DNA from: Komagataella phaffii GS115 | Taxonomy: Eukaryota > Ascomycota > Pichiomycetes > Pichiales > Pichiaceae | Length of the DNA stretch: 64,000 bases | Assembly (NCBI RefSeq): GCF_000027005.1 | Contig: NC_012963.1 | Span: forward strand, 1,860,001 to 1,924,000 | Reading direction: 5' to 3' | Shown: positions 1 to 11,566 of the stretch, piece after piece | How the letters are laid out: each line of letters starts with the position of its first letter | Position numbering within the stretch: position 1 is the stretch's first letter | Translations under genes and position numbers: made by a program | The notes under the pieces: model-generated | Told to the model about the DNA's origin: nothing | What the model saw: only the letters and a program-made list of their open reading frames with translations | The model's database searches: none

Positions 1-196
1 GGTTGCCATTTGGTTGGAAGAAAACCGTAAAGCTCTTGACGCCAATATCAAGGAGCTCAGGGCTGAGCATGTTAGAAGAACTCTGGCTACTCTTGTCAGA
101 ACTGATATGGATACTACTTCCAAGAGTTTGGCTGAATTGATCAACCTTCTTCCTGAAACCGAAAAGGAATCAATTTTATCTAAGATCAAGTCATAG
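1..196 (+). CDS. C-terminal fragment of an unidentified protein
   Basis: The frame is open from base 2 and ends at a TAG at 194-196, giving about 64 residues of a gene that starts outside the window. The visible part is mostly charged and helical, with a run rich in Glu, Lys, Arg and Leu, and it ends in a lysine-rich tail (SKIKS). I do not recognise the family. No membrane segment or cysteine motif is visible. It is followed by a 250-bp spacer that carries the promoter of the downstream protease, so the two genes are in tandem. Confidence 0.6.
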   Translation, partial: VAIWLEENRKALDANIKELRAEHVRRTLATLVRTDMDTTSKSLAELINLLPETEKESILSKIKS

Positions 197-343
197 AAAA
201 CACAATACTTTGCTACTGTTGAATTAATTTTTATATATTTATGTTTATATACCTTTAAGGACCTGTTTATAATTGTTCAATGATCTGAGTCACTGCTCAT
301 CTGGTAATGTATTTGTACTCTCACTCTACTCTTTCTCGAGACG

Positions 344-350
344 TATAAAA
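344..350 (+). promoter_or_regulatory. TATA box of the subtilisin-like protease gene
   Basis: TATAAAA lies about 100 bp upstream of the ATG at 448, a normal distance for a yeast TATA element. The stretch between is AT-rich and has no in-frame ATG competing with 448. Confidence 0.5.
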
Positions 351-447
351 AGGGAGAACTTTCCTAGTAATTTTTGTCTCAACAAAGTGATAAATTCCTT
401 GTAAGCCATACCGCTCCTAATTTTGCTTCTGTCCCTGTTACATAGCT

Positions 448-1782
448 ATGCAGTTTGCTTCCTTACTGCTTCTCTTGTATATTTTCTTGGGGCAAATTTA
501 TCCTACTGAAGCAGCAAAATATTTTGTTCGTCTGAAGAAGCCTCACACACTAGACCTCTTGTTCAAACAGGATGAAGCAGATGCATCTGCTGAGAACCGA
601 ATCTCTCTTCATGGTTTAAGGGACCGAATCAAAAAAAAGATCTCTTTTGGAACGTTCGAAGGTTTTGTTGGTGAATTCACAACAGAACTTGTAGAAAAAC
701 TAAAAAAGAATTCGTTGATTGCAGACATAACTCCTGACATTATCGTCTCATCTTGCGATATCGAATTGCAGTCCCCCGCTCCTGATCACCTGGCTAGGTT
801 ATCCAAAGAAGGTGCCGTAAGAGCACAAGATCGTCTTCTTGGACCGGAATTTTTCTACGATGGTGACTGGACTGGAGAAGGCGTCAATGTATACGTGATA
901 GACACGGGTATCAGGGTAAATCTAGATGAATTTGAGGGCAGAGCATCATTTGGTGCTGATTTTACAGGCACTGGGAAAGATGACTCTGTTGGTCATGGAA
1001 CCCACGTAGCTGGTCTTATTGGCTCCAAAACTTTTGGAGTGGCCAAAAATATCAACTTGATATCCGTAAAAGCTCTCTCTGGTAATGGGAGCGGTTCGCT
1101 TTCAGAGGTCCTACAGGCGATTGAATTCGCAGTCAAGCATATGAAAGCCAGTCGTAAGCCAGGTGTTGCTAACTTGTCTCTAGGTGCACCAAAAAATTCA
1201 ATCCTTGAAAAAGCGATTGAAGAGGCATTCAAGAACGGTTTAGTCATAGTAGCAGCAGCTGGCAATGCCTTCGTGGATGCCTGTAACACATCCCCTGCAA
1301 ACTCTCCATATGCAATCACCGTTGGAGCTATAGGTGATCACAACGATGAAATAACTAGATTTTCCAACTGGGGAGCCTGTGTCGATCTTTTTGCAGGAGG
1401 GGACACAATTGTAAGTGTAGGACTTCTCAATGGAGTCGCTGTCCGCATGTCTGGAACTTCGATGTCTGCTCCAATAGTCGCAGGCTTAGCCGGAATATTA
1501 CTTGACCAGGGTGTGGCCCCAGAAGATGTAAAAGGTAAGTTAATAGAGCTCTCAGATGAAGGGAAGATCAACGATAATACTGGAATTCTAAAGCCGGGAA
1601 CTCCAAACCGAATAGCCAACAATGGAATTCGAAAAAGTGATTATGAAGATCAAAAAGAAAATGACAATGATGAAGACGATGAAGACGGGGAAGACAATCT
1701 AGAAGACATTGAAGAGGACGAGGATTATTGGGATGAAGAGAGAAGGTATAGGGAATATGCGGTATCTAGTTTAGTCTTCTAA
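448..1782 (+). CDS. Subtilisin-like serine protease (proteinase K / cerevisin family) with acidic tail
   Basis: A 444-residue secretory serine protease. A signal peptide covers about residues 1-22, followed by an inhibitor I9-type propeptide to about residue 110 and then the peptidase S8 domain. The catalytic set is visible: Asp152 in VIDTGI, His183 in GHGTHVAGL, the oxyanion Asn273 in AAAGN and Ser338 in GTSMSAP. Family knowledge places such enzymes in the vacuole or secretory pathway, near yeast PRB1, YSP3 and RRT12. The C-terminus is unusual: after about residue 395 it becomes a run of Asp and Glu about 35 residues long, absent from ordinary cerevisins. It lacks the transmembrane segment expected of a Kex2-type enzyme. 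Substrates cannot be read from the sequence. Confidence 0.88.
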   Translation: MQFASLLLLLYIFLGQIYPTEAAKYFVRLKKPHTLDLLFKQDEADASAENRISLHGLRDRIKKKISFGTFEGFVGEFTTELVEKLKKNSLIADITPDIIVSSCDIELQSPAPDHLARLSKEGAVRAQDRLLGPEFFYDGDWTGEGVNVYVIDTGIRVNLDEFEGRASFGADFTGTGKDDSVGHGTHVAGLIGSKTFGVAKNINLISVKALSGNGSGSLSEVLQAIEFAVKHMKASRKPGVANLSLGAPKNSILEKAIEEAFKNGLVIVAAAGNAFVDACNTSPANSPYAITVGAIGDHNDEITRFSNWGACVDLFAGGDTIVSVGLLNGVAVRMSGTSMSAPIVAGLAGILLDQGVAPEDVKGKLIELSDEGKINDNTGILKPGTPNRIANNGIRKSDYEDQKENDNDEDDEDGEDNLEDIEEDEDYWDEERRYREYAVSSLVF

Positions 1783-2024
1783 CCTAGTCAATGGCATTAC
1801 TGTAGAAAGTAATTATGTAAACTATAGCTAGACATCTGAGGGGCCGATTTTCTGCTACAGCCCTGACCTAGTGGAGCGACACCCTGAAAAAGTTTCGGGA
1901 CAACCGTTTCGATCTCTTTGAACTACAATTGATTAGATTCACTTTTCAGTGAATATCTCAAACGATTCAAACTATAGTGTTACATAACATAAACAAAAAA
2001 AACAATAAAAGGTAACAATTACCT

Positions 2025-3281
2025 TCAAGCAACTGCATGGGTGTTGTGTGTATACTTTATCATTAGCATACCCGAAAACAAATCGTAGGAGACAAAAATA
2101 TTGGACTGACAAGTAGTCTTACCCTTTGATGGTTCTGCAGTATTCTGGTCTATTTTCTCTGATTCACCTTGAGGTGGATTAAGGTCCTGTTGACACCTGT
2201 ACTCAACACGTAGGATCTTGGGGAAAGGCTTGTAACTGAGATTGGAGCTTGTTTTGGTAAAATGGAAGGTCGATGACTCAATGGTCGGAACAACATAAGT
2301 TGTGTAAATCTGGTTGTAAGCAGCTTCAATTTTTGACTTGTTGATTTTGGTGAGAATATCAATCTCATCTTTGAATTCCTTGCCCTCGTCGGCATCCAAG
2401 AGGTCACTGACGGGTATAGTCTGATAATAAATGAGATTCTTCACGTCTAAATTTCTGTTGTAGCTAATTTCTTTTAGATATTTACCCAAATCGGTTAAAA
2501 CATTTGAATTAGTAGTTGGATCTGTGGAACAAGAATCACATAATTTATTGTATCTGTTTGTTGTTGGAGATTCGCATACTTCGCACTTGATAGGAGCTCC
2601 CGGAGCGGTACCTTGGGAGGGTCCACCTTGCACATTGGAATGAGTACTCTGAATTCCGGAGCCAGTACCAGTGTTGGGCCCATAATTTGAAATTATACCC
2701 ATTTCTTCTCCGTTGTAAGTGAAGTCATTAATCAGCTTCTTGTCATAGCTGATCAATTCACTGTCAATCTTGGAAATATCAACGGAGTCGTCCAACAAAT
2801 GGCCTCCATTATGACCGGAATCGTCATCAGGGTTGTGGCTATTACTTTTCTCTAACTCTTGCTTCAGCAAAGCAATGTCATAGTGCGTCTGATCCAAAGC
2901 AGCTGCAGCAGCAGAGGTGGCAGAGTTACTGTCATGAAGGATGGAAGGAGAAATCATTTGATTATGCAGGGCATACGCGGCAGCAGCAGCACTATTATTG
3001 GCAATAGGACGATGGCTGTTCGTAGTAGTGTTACCTAACAGTCTTTGTTGCTGCTGCTGTTTAGAGCGGTTCTCTTCTTCCAGAAGGAATCGTTCCTGTT
3101 CTTCAGGAGGTCTATTTTTCAACTTCATCAATCTCTTTTGTTTACGCTCCAATTCACGACATGGCTGGCAGGTCTTGTATTTTAGATCTTCTGGAGGCTC
3201 CAGAGTGGATCTCTTCTTCTTACAACGACGGCATATCAAAGGCTTCGAAGGATTCGAAGGGTTTGGAATAACTGTGGACAT
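2025..3281 (-). CDS. Putative zinc-binding transcription regulator with repeated CxxC modules
   Basis: 418 residues. The N-terminus holds a CxxC pair (Cys17, Cys20), a basic linker and a second pair (Cys38, Cys41) followed by a Lys/Arg-rich helix, as in a fungal DNA-binding zinc module. The middle is low complexity: Gln and Ala runs, then Ser/Asn-rich sequence. A second CxxC...CxxC module lies near residues 230-250. The last 60 residues contain two spaced cysteines and a final HNTH motif, a layout resembling the C...C...H..H zinc fold of the WRKY-GCM1 group. Fungal proteins such as Candida Wor3 also use CxxC-based DNA-binding modules, but I cannot assign it to that family. A nuclear role is inferred. 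The stop falls only three residues after the last histidine. Confidence 0.7.
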   Translation of the reverse strand: MSTVIPNPSNPSKPLICRRCKKKRSTLEPPEDLKYKTCQPCRELERKQKRLMKLKNRPPEEQERFLLEEENRSKQQQQQRLLGNTTTNSHRPIANNSAAAAAYALHNQMISPSILHDSNSATSAAAAALDQTHYDIALLKQELEKSNSHNPDDDSGHNGGHLLDDSVDISKIDSELISYDKKLINDFTYNGEEMGIISNYGPNTGTGSGIQSTHSNVQGGPSQGTAPGAPIKCEVCESPTTNRYNKLCDSCSTDPTTNSNVLTDLGKYLKEISYNRNLDVKNLIYYQTIPVSDLLDADEGKEFKDEIDILTKINKSKIEAAYNQIYTTYVVPTIESSTFHFTKTSSNLSYKPFPKILRVEYRCQQDLNPPQGESEKIDQNTAEPSKGKTTCQSNIFVSYDLFSGMLMIKYTHNTHAVA

Positions 3282-3883
3282 TACGTAATCGTTGAATGGT
3301 TCTCAAATTCTCAATTCTCGGTTGTCAGATGGCAAAAATTTGAATGCGCTCAAATGTTTGGGTAGTCTCGTTTCTCACTAAAATCAAACTTCAAATAATG
3401 AGTATGTTATCACTTAGTATTTGAAAAAGCTATTGAGCACCGAAATTAGGGGTTAACAGCAGAGGATTCAACGGGTGGTAATGGTTCTGACGATTGTTTG
3501 TCGGATAGGATTGTTTTGTTTCCCAGTGGAGAGATACCTACGGAATAATTGCAAGGGACACGACCATGCACGTGAACGGAGTTTTTCAGTTTTTAAGTGT
3601 AGAAAAGATGCCTAGATTCTGGGAGCCGGAGTGTGATTGGTCCGTTTGCAATTGCGTTAATCAGCAAATTGTTTGAATAAAAAAATGGACTGCGATGTAA
3701 ATAGTGAGGATAGTTTGCCTTTGCTTTTTGACCGAATCTTTCGGGGGCAGAGGGTCGACAGGAGTGATCGATCGCTAGGAGAAACAAGACGTGTCAGACG
3801 TGAGATAGAAGATGTCAGATGTTACCATTCCCCTCGATTCAAAGATTCGCATAATCTCAATCTATCATTATAAAGTCTACTAT
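3282..3883. other. Intergenic region between the CxxC protein and MET3
   Basis: Both neighbours are on the minus strand, so this holds the promoter of the CxxC protein and the 3' end of MET3. Short open frames on both strands have no coding character. I see no RNA gene or repeat. Confidence 0.5.
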
Positions 3884-5566
<1,683 letters not shown>

Positions 5567-5583
5567 TCAATGGACTAGTTCTT

Positions 5584-5736
5584 TATATATATCGATCTGC
5601 TTCTCGCATTGAGATGCGTTTTTTTCGAAGCTTTAGAGAAGGGAAAGACAATATCACGTGCACATCCCTCATGAAGACGTTAAAGGTGGCAGACGCCACA
5701 GCTTTTCAACGGATTCAGAGCCCTTGACGTGTGGCT
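5584..5736 (-). promoter_or_regulatory. MET3 promoter: TATA, Cbf1 E-box and Met31/32-type sites
   Basis: Reading away from the MET3 ATG: a TATATATA at 5584-5591; CACGTG at 5655-5660 (TCACGTG context on the minus strand side); GCCACAG at 5695-5701, which reads AAAAGCTGTGGCG on the minus strand and contains the Met31/32 core CTGTGGC; and a weaker TGTGGCT at 5730-5736. In Saccharomyces this pairing recruits Cbf1-Met4-Met28 and Met31/32 to sulfur genes. Its presence here suggests that induction by sulfur limitation is conserved. Confidence 0.7.
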
Positions 5737-5933
5737 AAGGGGAGTTACAGGAAAATGCATTACAGATGAGAGGGTCCAAGCTTTGTGGGGACTTTGAGAC
5801 ATCTTGTAGAGATAATTCTGCCACCATACAGTGACGATCTCCCTAGCAATAATTGCCACACCGTGCTTTAATGAATGATCACGATCATAGGATCATGATG
5901 GTTTAATTACTTACTACTTAGACTTGTTGCAAC

Positions 5934-7112
5934 TCAGAATAACTCTTCAAGTTGGGGAGACGACGAAACGCCACCATTATCTTGCGTCAATTGATCCTTG
6001 ACTTCATCAAGGAATAACTGAGCTCTTTGCTTGGCATCCAATATACTCTCGTTGACTAATAAGGTAAGCTTCAATGTGGAAACACTATTGTCTGAGGGCG
6101 TGACGATAAATTGTGTTTTGAATCGTTCGGCATTTCTAGGTGGAGCAACGATCTCCTCAAACAGTGGATCAATCACTTCTGAATCCTCTTGGTACAGCTT
6201 GGCACTGTATGCATGTTGTTCTGCAATAGTTAATAATCTTTGCAGGGCCTCCTTACTGTAAGCTTGAGATAGTGTCAATTCCTTCTCGATCTTTAGAGGC
6301 TCTTTCTTAGCAGGTTTTTCAGGTTTGGCTGGTTTATCTCCTGAAGATGATGGAGATTGTTCGCTTGCCTTGGTTTCCCTGATTTGTATCTTAGACAGAT
6401 CTAAGTGAGACTTGTTATTAATGTACTCGGAAATTTTGACATTCAATTCGGGTGAAATTTTGCCCAGATATGCCAATACGTCACCCTTCAAAATTCTTCC
6501 GGAGGGTCCTGTTGCCTGAATTTTGGCAAGAGCATCTTCTTTGCTCAATCCATTTTCGTGTAGGAGCAGTTCCACCGAGGGTAATAAAGTCTGTTTCGGA
6601 TTACCCAGTTTACCACTGTCACTGCCGCTGGTATTCTTCTCCTCCTTTGGTTGCGGTGGTTCAATTTTCTCCTCTGCTTTCTCTGGTTTTGATTCTATCT
6701 TCTTAGAGGCAGTTTCTTCCAGTTTAGGATACTCTAGAGTACTCAAGTCGTCATCCTGCTCGGCCAGAAAGGCAATTGGTTTTCCCACTGGGATGTCATT
6801 GGTACCCGCTGGTACCAGTATCTTTGCGAGCACACCATCGTCTTGTGCCTCTACCTCAATCTGGGCTTTGTCTGTCTCAACTTCCAACAGCACATCGCCA
6901 CCACTAAATTTTTCTCCCTCTTTGATTTTCCAGGAGACAACACCTCCCTTCTCCATGGTAGGGGACATTGCTGGCATGTCAAACACTGTAGCTCCCAATC
7001 TGAAAGAAGATCCGTGAAGACATCTGCGGCTCACAGGAAATTGTTTGAACTGACGGCTTATTTGTTTCAACATTTGCCTTAAAGAGATTGATTTAATGTT
7101 CAATTTCGCCAA
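5934..7112 (-). CDS. PDX1: Pyruvate dehydrogenase complex protein X (E3-binding protein)
   Basis: 392 residues. It anchors dihydrolipoamide dehydrogenase (E3) to the E2 core of the mitochondrial pyruvate dehydrogenase complex. A basic, arginine-containing presequence covers about residues 1-38. A biotinyl/lipoyl domain follows, with the lipoylated lysine at about Lys82 in ETDKAQIEVE. A charged Pro/Glu/Lys linker leads to a peripheral-subunit (E3-binding) domain at about residues 176-217. The remainder lacks the HxxxDG acyltransferase motif and is shorter than the E2 catalytic domain. This separates protein X from E2 (LAT1), which would be nearer 480 residues. It lies downstream of the MET3 promoter in tandem orientation. 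No intron is needed. Confidence 0.92.
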   Translation of the reverse strand: MAKLNIKSISLRQMLKQISRQFKQFPVSRRCLHGSSFRLGATVFDMPAMSPTMEKGGVVSWKIKEGEKFSGGDVLLEVETDKAQIEVEAQDDGVLAKILVPAGTNDIPVGKPIAFLAEQDDDLSTLEYPKLEETASKKIESKPEKAEEKIEPPQPKEEKNTSGSDSGKLGNPKQTLLPSVELLLHENGLSKEDALAKIQATGPSGRILKGDVLAYLGKISPELNVKISEYINNKSHLDLSKIQIRETKASEQSPSSSGDKPAKPEKPAKKEPLKIEKELTLSQAYSKEALQRLLTIAEQHAYSAKLYQEDSEVIDPLFEEIVAPPRNAERFKTQFIVTPSDNSVSTLKLTLLVNESILDAKQRAQLFLDEVKDQLTQDNGGVSSSPQLEELF

Positions 7113-7470
7113 CTATTGTTTTAGCGGCTTCGATGATTGTATAAGATACCCCGAAGTGGAGGGAACAAGTCGCGATTTGTAGTGGGTGCACGATTTGGTG
7201 GAAGCTTACTTTAAGTTAGAGGTTCGAGTTTGACGTTATGAATTGTGAGCTATGATCTTCAACTCGGAAGGCTACTAGACTACTCGTTAACGTTGAACGA
7301 AGCTCAGCCTAGAAATTGATTTGCAAAGAAAAAGTGGGGCATTTTTGAAGTTTGTGATTAAGTATCATTTACCAATCTCGACTTTAAAGTTTAAAGATTC
7401 ACTTTCTAAACTGATACGTCTTATAAAACCCTCAATAATGACCATCACATAGCCGGACAAGTGAAGAATC
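7113..7470. other. Intergenic region between PDX1 and the Zn-cluster regulator
   Basis: AT-rich spacer holding the PDX1 promoter and the 3' end of the upstream minus-strand gene. No further gene, repeat or RNA was recognised. Confidence 0.5.
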
Positions 7471-9315
7471 CTACTTATTTTGCAGCTTTTGATCAGACAT
7501 AGTCGTCCAAAAATTGCCTGTACAGCCGTCCGTCCCTATAACCGAATCGTTGGGAGATTTTAGCAGATCTAAAAGCTGTTGCTCAATTGGAAGTATTTGA
7601 ACTAGTCCTTCCAATACTTCTAATGCCAGAATGTATTCAAATGGATCACTGGTTCTCATGAATTCAATCATGTGTTTATATTCAAGGAGGATAGCACACG
7701 AGATCCACAACGTCAGTGTCGCAGTTCGCAAGGGATAGCAAAAATTCCAATCTAGGTGTTCCAGCATTTCTTTTTTGTTGCTGGGATACTGTTTCGTATA
7801 TTGACTCCATATATCGAGGATTATTGACTTTGCCACATTGACAGCCCGGAGGGACTTTCCAGTAGTCAATTTTGGACGATATAGAAGTAAAACTGTTTGA
7901 GCCCTCAGGCATGATAGTTCCAACATCAAAAGTCGACTTCTATAGAATGCATGTTTTTCAAACGTGGGACAACTTTTATTACTTTCCACTTGGGCTGAAA
8001 TGTACTCAAGTTCTTTCTCTAGCTTTGTGAATGCTTCATCCGTAAAACCAGAGCCATATGCTTCCACAAGAATCTTGCTTTGTAGTGCTGCCAATTGAAT
8101 TCGTACTTGCATGAAATTCATGACAAGTTCATTTAGTTTATTTTCAGGAAGCAGCTCACATGGTTGTGGTGTACTGATATTCTCTGGCACAATCAAAGGT
8201 TGTCTCCCATGGAAAGTCGATAACATGCAAGAAGAACACCAAACATTCCAGAATAGTAATATCAAACCAAGCCCGTTGGTATGCGATTCAACCAGTTCAT
8301 TACACTTTTCCCTTCTATGCAAGTCTAAAGCCATCCCAATTTGGAGTGCATTTGTGGTCAGATATAGTTGACCCTCTAAGGAAATCATCATAGTCATAAA
8401 ATTAGCCATTAAAGCTAAACCACAAAATCCATCAATTGTTGGAGATGATAGTACGTCAAGAATCAGTGCTTTTGCAATGTTGTAGTAGTTATATGCATCT
8501 GAGCTTATCTTGGGAATGCTGTTCTGTAATATCGTGGCAGGTTTCTCCAAGGTTGATTGGTTTAGTAACTCTCTTTTTCTGATAGTCAGTGCACCAAGAC
8601 AAAGCGCAGTGCAGAGTAAAAACTTCTGGTCACTATTGCCTCCTATCTCCCTCAAATCATCATAGGTTTTTTCTAAATCAAGAAGATGTTGCTTTGATAT
8701 TCCTGGAGGAACATGAATCTCATTTTCAAACAGAATTTCAATCAAGTGATTTCGTTGACTGAATAGTTTTTCAGGTTCGGTAACCTCGGTCGAATTTGTT
8801 CCTGAAACTACTGAAAACGAGATATTCTGATGATGAGGATAAAGTTCCTGATCATGGAGTAGAGAATCATCTCCTAACAACTCCAAAAACCTATTCATAT
8901 CCTCTGCTTCTGTATTGAAGTCATTGAAATCGAAATCGAGTTCGTAATCTCTGCAGGGGAGGTTTTTTCCAACTTGATTACTTTCTGAACAGAACTCTTC
9001 CGAGAAAAACCTTGAGTTCGATTCTCCGCCGTCCAAGTTACTTGCTACCATTTTGTTTTGATTGTCTTTTCTGGTTTTGGAAAGACTGTCACTGCGACGA
9101 AAAACTTGATCTTTGAAAACAAAATTCCTTGAACCATTTTCAAAAGTTCTTTTGTCTTTTCTTCCATCTGCAATATATTTACATGTTTTCGGTATTTCCA
9201 TTTGAATGCATCTGCTGCAGGGCTTATTGCCGTCACATTTCAACTTTTGTCTCTTGCAATCTAGACAAGCTGACTTGACAGCCTTGCTTTTCACTTTATT
9301 GGTACGGGCCATCAT
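7471..9315 (-). CDS. Zn(II)2Cys6 transcription factor
   Basis: 614 residues. The N-terminal binuclear zinc cluster has exact spacing: Cys17, 20, 27, 33, 36 and 45 (C-x2-C-x6-C-x5-C-x2-C-x8-C), preceded and followed by Lys/Arg. A region of about 150 residues of low complexity and acidic character follows. The middle-to-C-terminal part (about 230-560) matches the fungal-specific transcription factor domain in style, with helical segments such as the one ending in ALDLHRRE. Such proteins bind CGG half-sites and regulate metabolism or drug response. The target genes cannot be told from the sequence. The adjacent transporter at 9958 is divergently transcribed and is a possible target by position only. 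Two ATGs are adjacent at the start; either may be used. Confidence 0.9.
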   Translation of the reverse strand: MMARTNKVKSKAVKSACLDCKRQKLKCDGNKPCSRCIQMEIPKTCKYIADGRKDKRTFENGSRNFVFKDQVFRRSDSLSKTRKDNQNKMVASNLDGGESNSRFFSEEFCSESNQVGKNLPCRDYELDFDFNDFNTEAEDMNRFLELLGDDSLLHDQELYPHHQNISFSVVSGTNSTEVTEPEKLFSQRNHLIEILFENEIHVPPGISKQHLLDLEKTYDDLREIGGNSDQKFLLCTALCLGALTIRKRELLNQSTLEKPATILQNSIPKISSDAYNYYNIAKALILDVLSSPTIDGFCGLALMANFMTMMISLEGQLYLTTNALQIGMALDLHRREKCNELVESHTNGLGLILLFWNVWCSSCMLSTFHGRQPLIVPENISTPQPCELLPENKLNELVMNFMQVRIQLAALQSKILVEAYGSGFTDEAFTKLEKELEYISAQVESNKSCPTFEKHAFYRSRLLMLELSCLRAQTVLLLYRPKLTTGKSLRAVNVAKSIILDIWSQYTKQYPSNKKEMLEHLDWNFCYPLRTATLTLWISCAILLEYKHMIEFMRTSDPFEYILALEVLEGLVQILPIEQQLLDLLKSPNDSVIGTDGCTGNFWTTMSDQKLQNK

Positions 9316-9957
9316 TTCTAGTCACTTCTTACCCATATGTTTGGTTTAACGTCAACTGAACCAAAAATAAGTCTGGCAGTGAATGTCTGGGTTCAAACTA
9401 GGAGCTCTTGAATTAGATATTGAAGTGTTACAATACTAAACCTACATAGACGAGTAAGTCTTGCGTCTTAAGAGTAACGTCGACAACAAAGTGTTGGTCT
9501 AATGAAAAAAAGCTTTCGTCAATGGACAATCGGCGATAAAGTTCTGGGAAACACCGAGAAAATTGGATAGATTGAAGTGTTTTTACCACCGTTTTAGACA
9601 ATTTTGGATCTGTCAAGCTTTTCGGATTAAATGCACGATCAGCCGCTCACAAAAAAAAAAAAAACGAAGTTCCACTGCGTCATTACTACACAACATGACT
9701 CCCAAAACCAAGACAAAATGTAACTGATTATCAATTAAACGTAATCCCTTTCCAACAGCACGTCTAAACATTATTGCCAGATTACAAAGGCTTTTTGTTT
9801 CATAAGACTCCCGATATCCAGACACCTGATTCGGAGCTTCTTTTCCCGATTTGGACATGATTCTCCGAGACACACTGATATAAAGATTCGTCTATTAACC
9901 CAACTGTCTGCCCACTCGTAATCAAATCTTCCTTTAAGGTTAGAGAGAAGGAAGACA
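9316..9957. other. Divergent intergenic region between the Zn-cluster regulator and a transporter
   Basis: About 640 bp serving both promoters. It contains a run of 14 A at 9651-9664, a nucleosome-depleting poly(dA:dT) tract. Open frames here have no protein-like composition. Confidence 0.5.
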
Positions 9958-11386
9958 ATGCAAGATTCCAGACAACTATATTCAAAATACTTGGCGGTAG
10001 TGTTAATTGCTGTCCAGTTCAGTTTTGACTCTTGCGTATACCTCTCGAGCGTAGTACATTACATTCAAAACGTGAGTATCCCGACGAAATGAAGTCCGAA
10101 AGCACTTATATTGACGATTGTAGAGCGGAGCAAGTAACCCGGATATTTTCCTATTTGTGATGCAAGCTGTGTCTGCAGCGGTGCAGATTTTGGTTTCCTT
10201 AATTATAGGCAATATCGCTGAATGGGTAGGGTCCATCAAATGGGTTATTGTGTTTCTTTATTTCCTGTCCTTTGTGGGGAACTTCCTTTATTCGTGTGGT
10301 GGTGCAATTTCGTTGAACGCCATACTTGGAGGACGTATAATTTGCGGTGCAGCCTCTGCTTCCGGCGCATTAGTGTTCAGTTATATTACAGCTATTACCC
10401 AAGACAGAGCCACGGTGTTCAAGCTTCTAGCAATATACAGAACATCAGCTGGTATCTTCATGAGTGTGGCTCAATTAATCGTCATACTTTTTGGGTTCTG
10501 TAACTTTGATGTTAAAGGATATCGTATTAACTCATACAATGCACCGACATTCGCTTCGAGTTTCATTATTCTTGTGATATTAGTGCTCTTGATTGTGATT
10601 TTAGAAAACCCTAAGGTGAAAGAAACAAGACAACATGGATTCTCTGAAGCCATAAGAAAATTCTTTGGAGCTAAAACGCAAGTACTTATTTCATGCTTAA
10701 TCCTGTTATGGAGCATGTTTCTTTCGTCCTTTATTATGTGTGAAGTGATCTACTTTATGCCAATATTCTTAACACTTCATCTCAACTGGGGGACCAAAAT
10801 TCAAGGTCTAGCATTAATGGTTGCAACTCTATTGGGTACAGCTGGAAGTTACTTCGCACCAAAGCTGGTACATTTACGGACATTTTCCAGTAGTGCCAAA
10901 GAAACCACTGAAATCGAGTCGGGTATTACTGAAGCCGAACAAATGGAGAAACAAATCGAAACAGATAATAGAGATCCTTTATACGAAAATCAAGTTCTTC
11001 TTTCACTCTTGGCATTGCTCATCTCAATGGTCGGGCAAGCGTTCATGATCGGAGCTTCCGAAGCATTGAAACATGGGTCAATGCCACCAACGAATTCTGG
11101 CATATTTTTTGTTGCAGGGCTGTCGATCACCATGTTGGGATATAACATCTTGGCGTCTGCGATTCCATCAATATTTTCCCTGTACATAGATTCAAACGTC
11201 AAGGTTCGATTGATGCCTTCAGTTGGAGCTATTGCAGGCGTTGGAAAATTAGTAGCACCCATTATATTAGCCGCCCTATATAACACAAGGTTTGGACTTT
11301 CAATTGGTGTTGGATTTGGTATGATGCTGGTTACCCTTTCTTTACCACAAGTTATTTGGCTTAAAAAAAAGGTGTTGAATAGGTGA
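9958..11386 (+). CDS. Major-facilitator transporter (MFSD8-like), two exons
   Basis: The open frame alone begins inside the protein. A first exon 9958-10071 (38 codons, starting MQDSRQLYSK) supplies the start and first membrane helix. A 52-bp intron 10072-10123 has donor GTGAGT, acceptor TGTAG and phase 0, and it joins exactly to the frame running to 11386. The product is about 458 residues with roughly 12 membrane helices and a hydrophilic loop rich in Glu near residues 280-300. Features such as YLSSVVHYIQ in helix 1 and a central NAPTFASS resemble the MFSD8/SPX-MFS branch, often vacuolar or lysosomal. The substrate is unknown. Without the intron the frame meets a TGA at 10089-10091. It is divergent from the Zn-cluster regulator. 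Confidence 0.82.
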
Positions 11387-11566
11387 AGCAGTCTGAGACT
11401 TACTTATTTTGATATTAACCTGTTCAGAGTGATCCAGGGTGTGTGACAATATAAAGAATAAATGAAAAAATTTGGTTGTATAAAGGCCTCCAAAAACATC
11501 TACTTGCAAACATGCTATGTAGCAGACTCGTAATCAACTTCATAGCGAGCAGTTGTAAAGTTGTTA

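Noticed and set aside
9428..9873. Overlapping minus-strand frames between the Zn-cluster gene and the transporter
   Set aside because: They run through an A14 tract, producing poly-Phe runs, and show no conserved motif. They occupy the promoter region of two genes.
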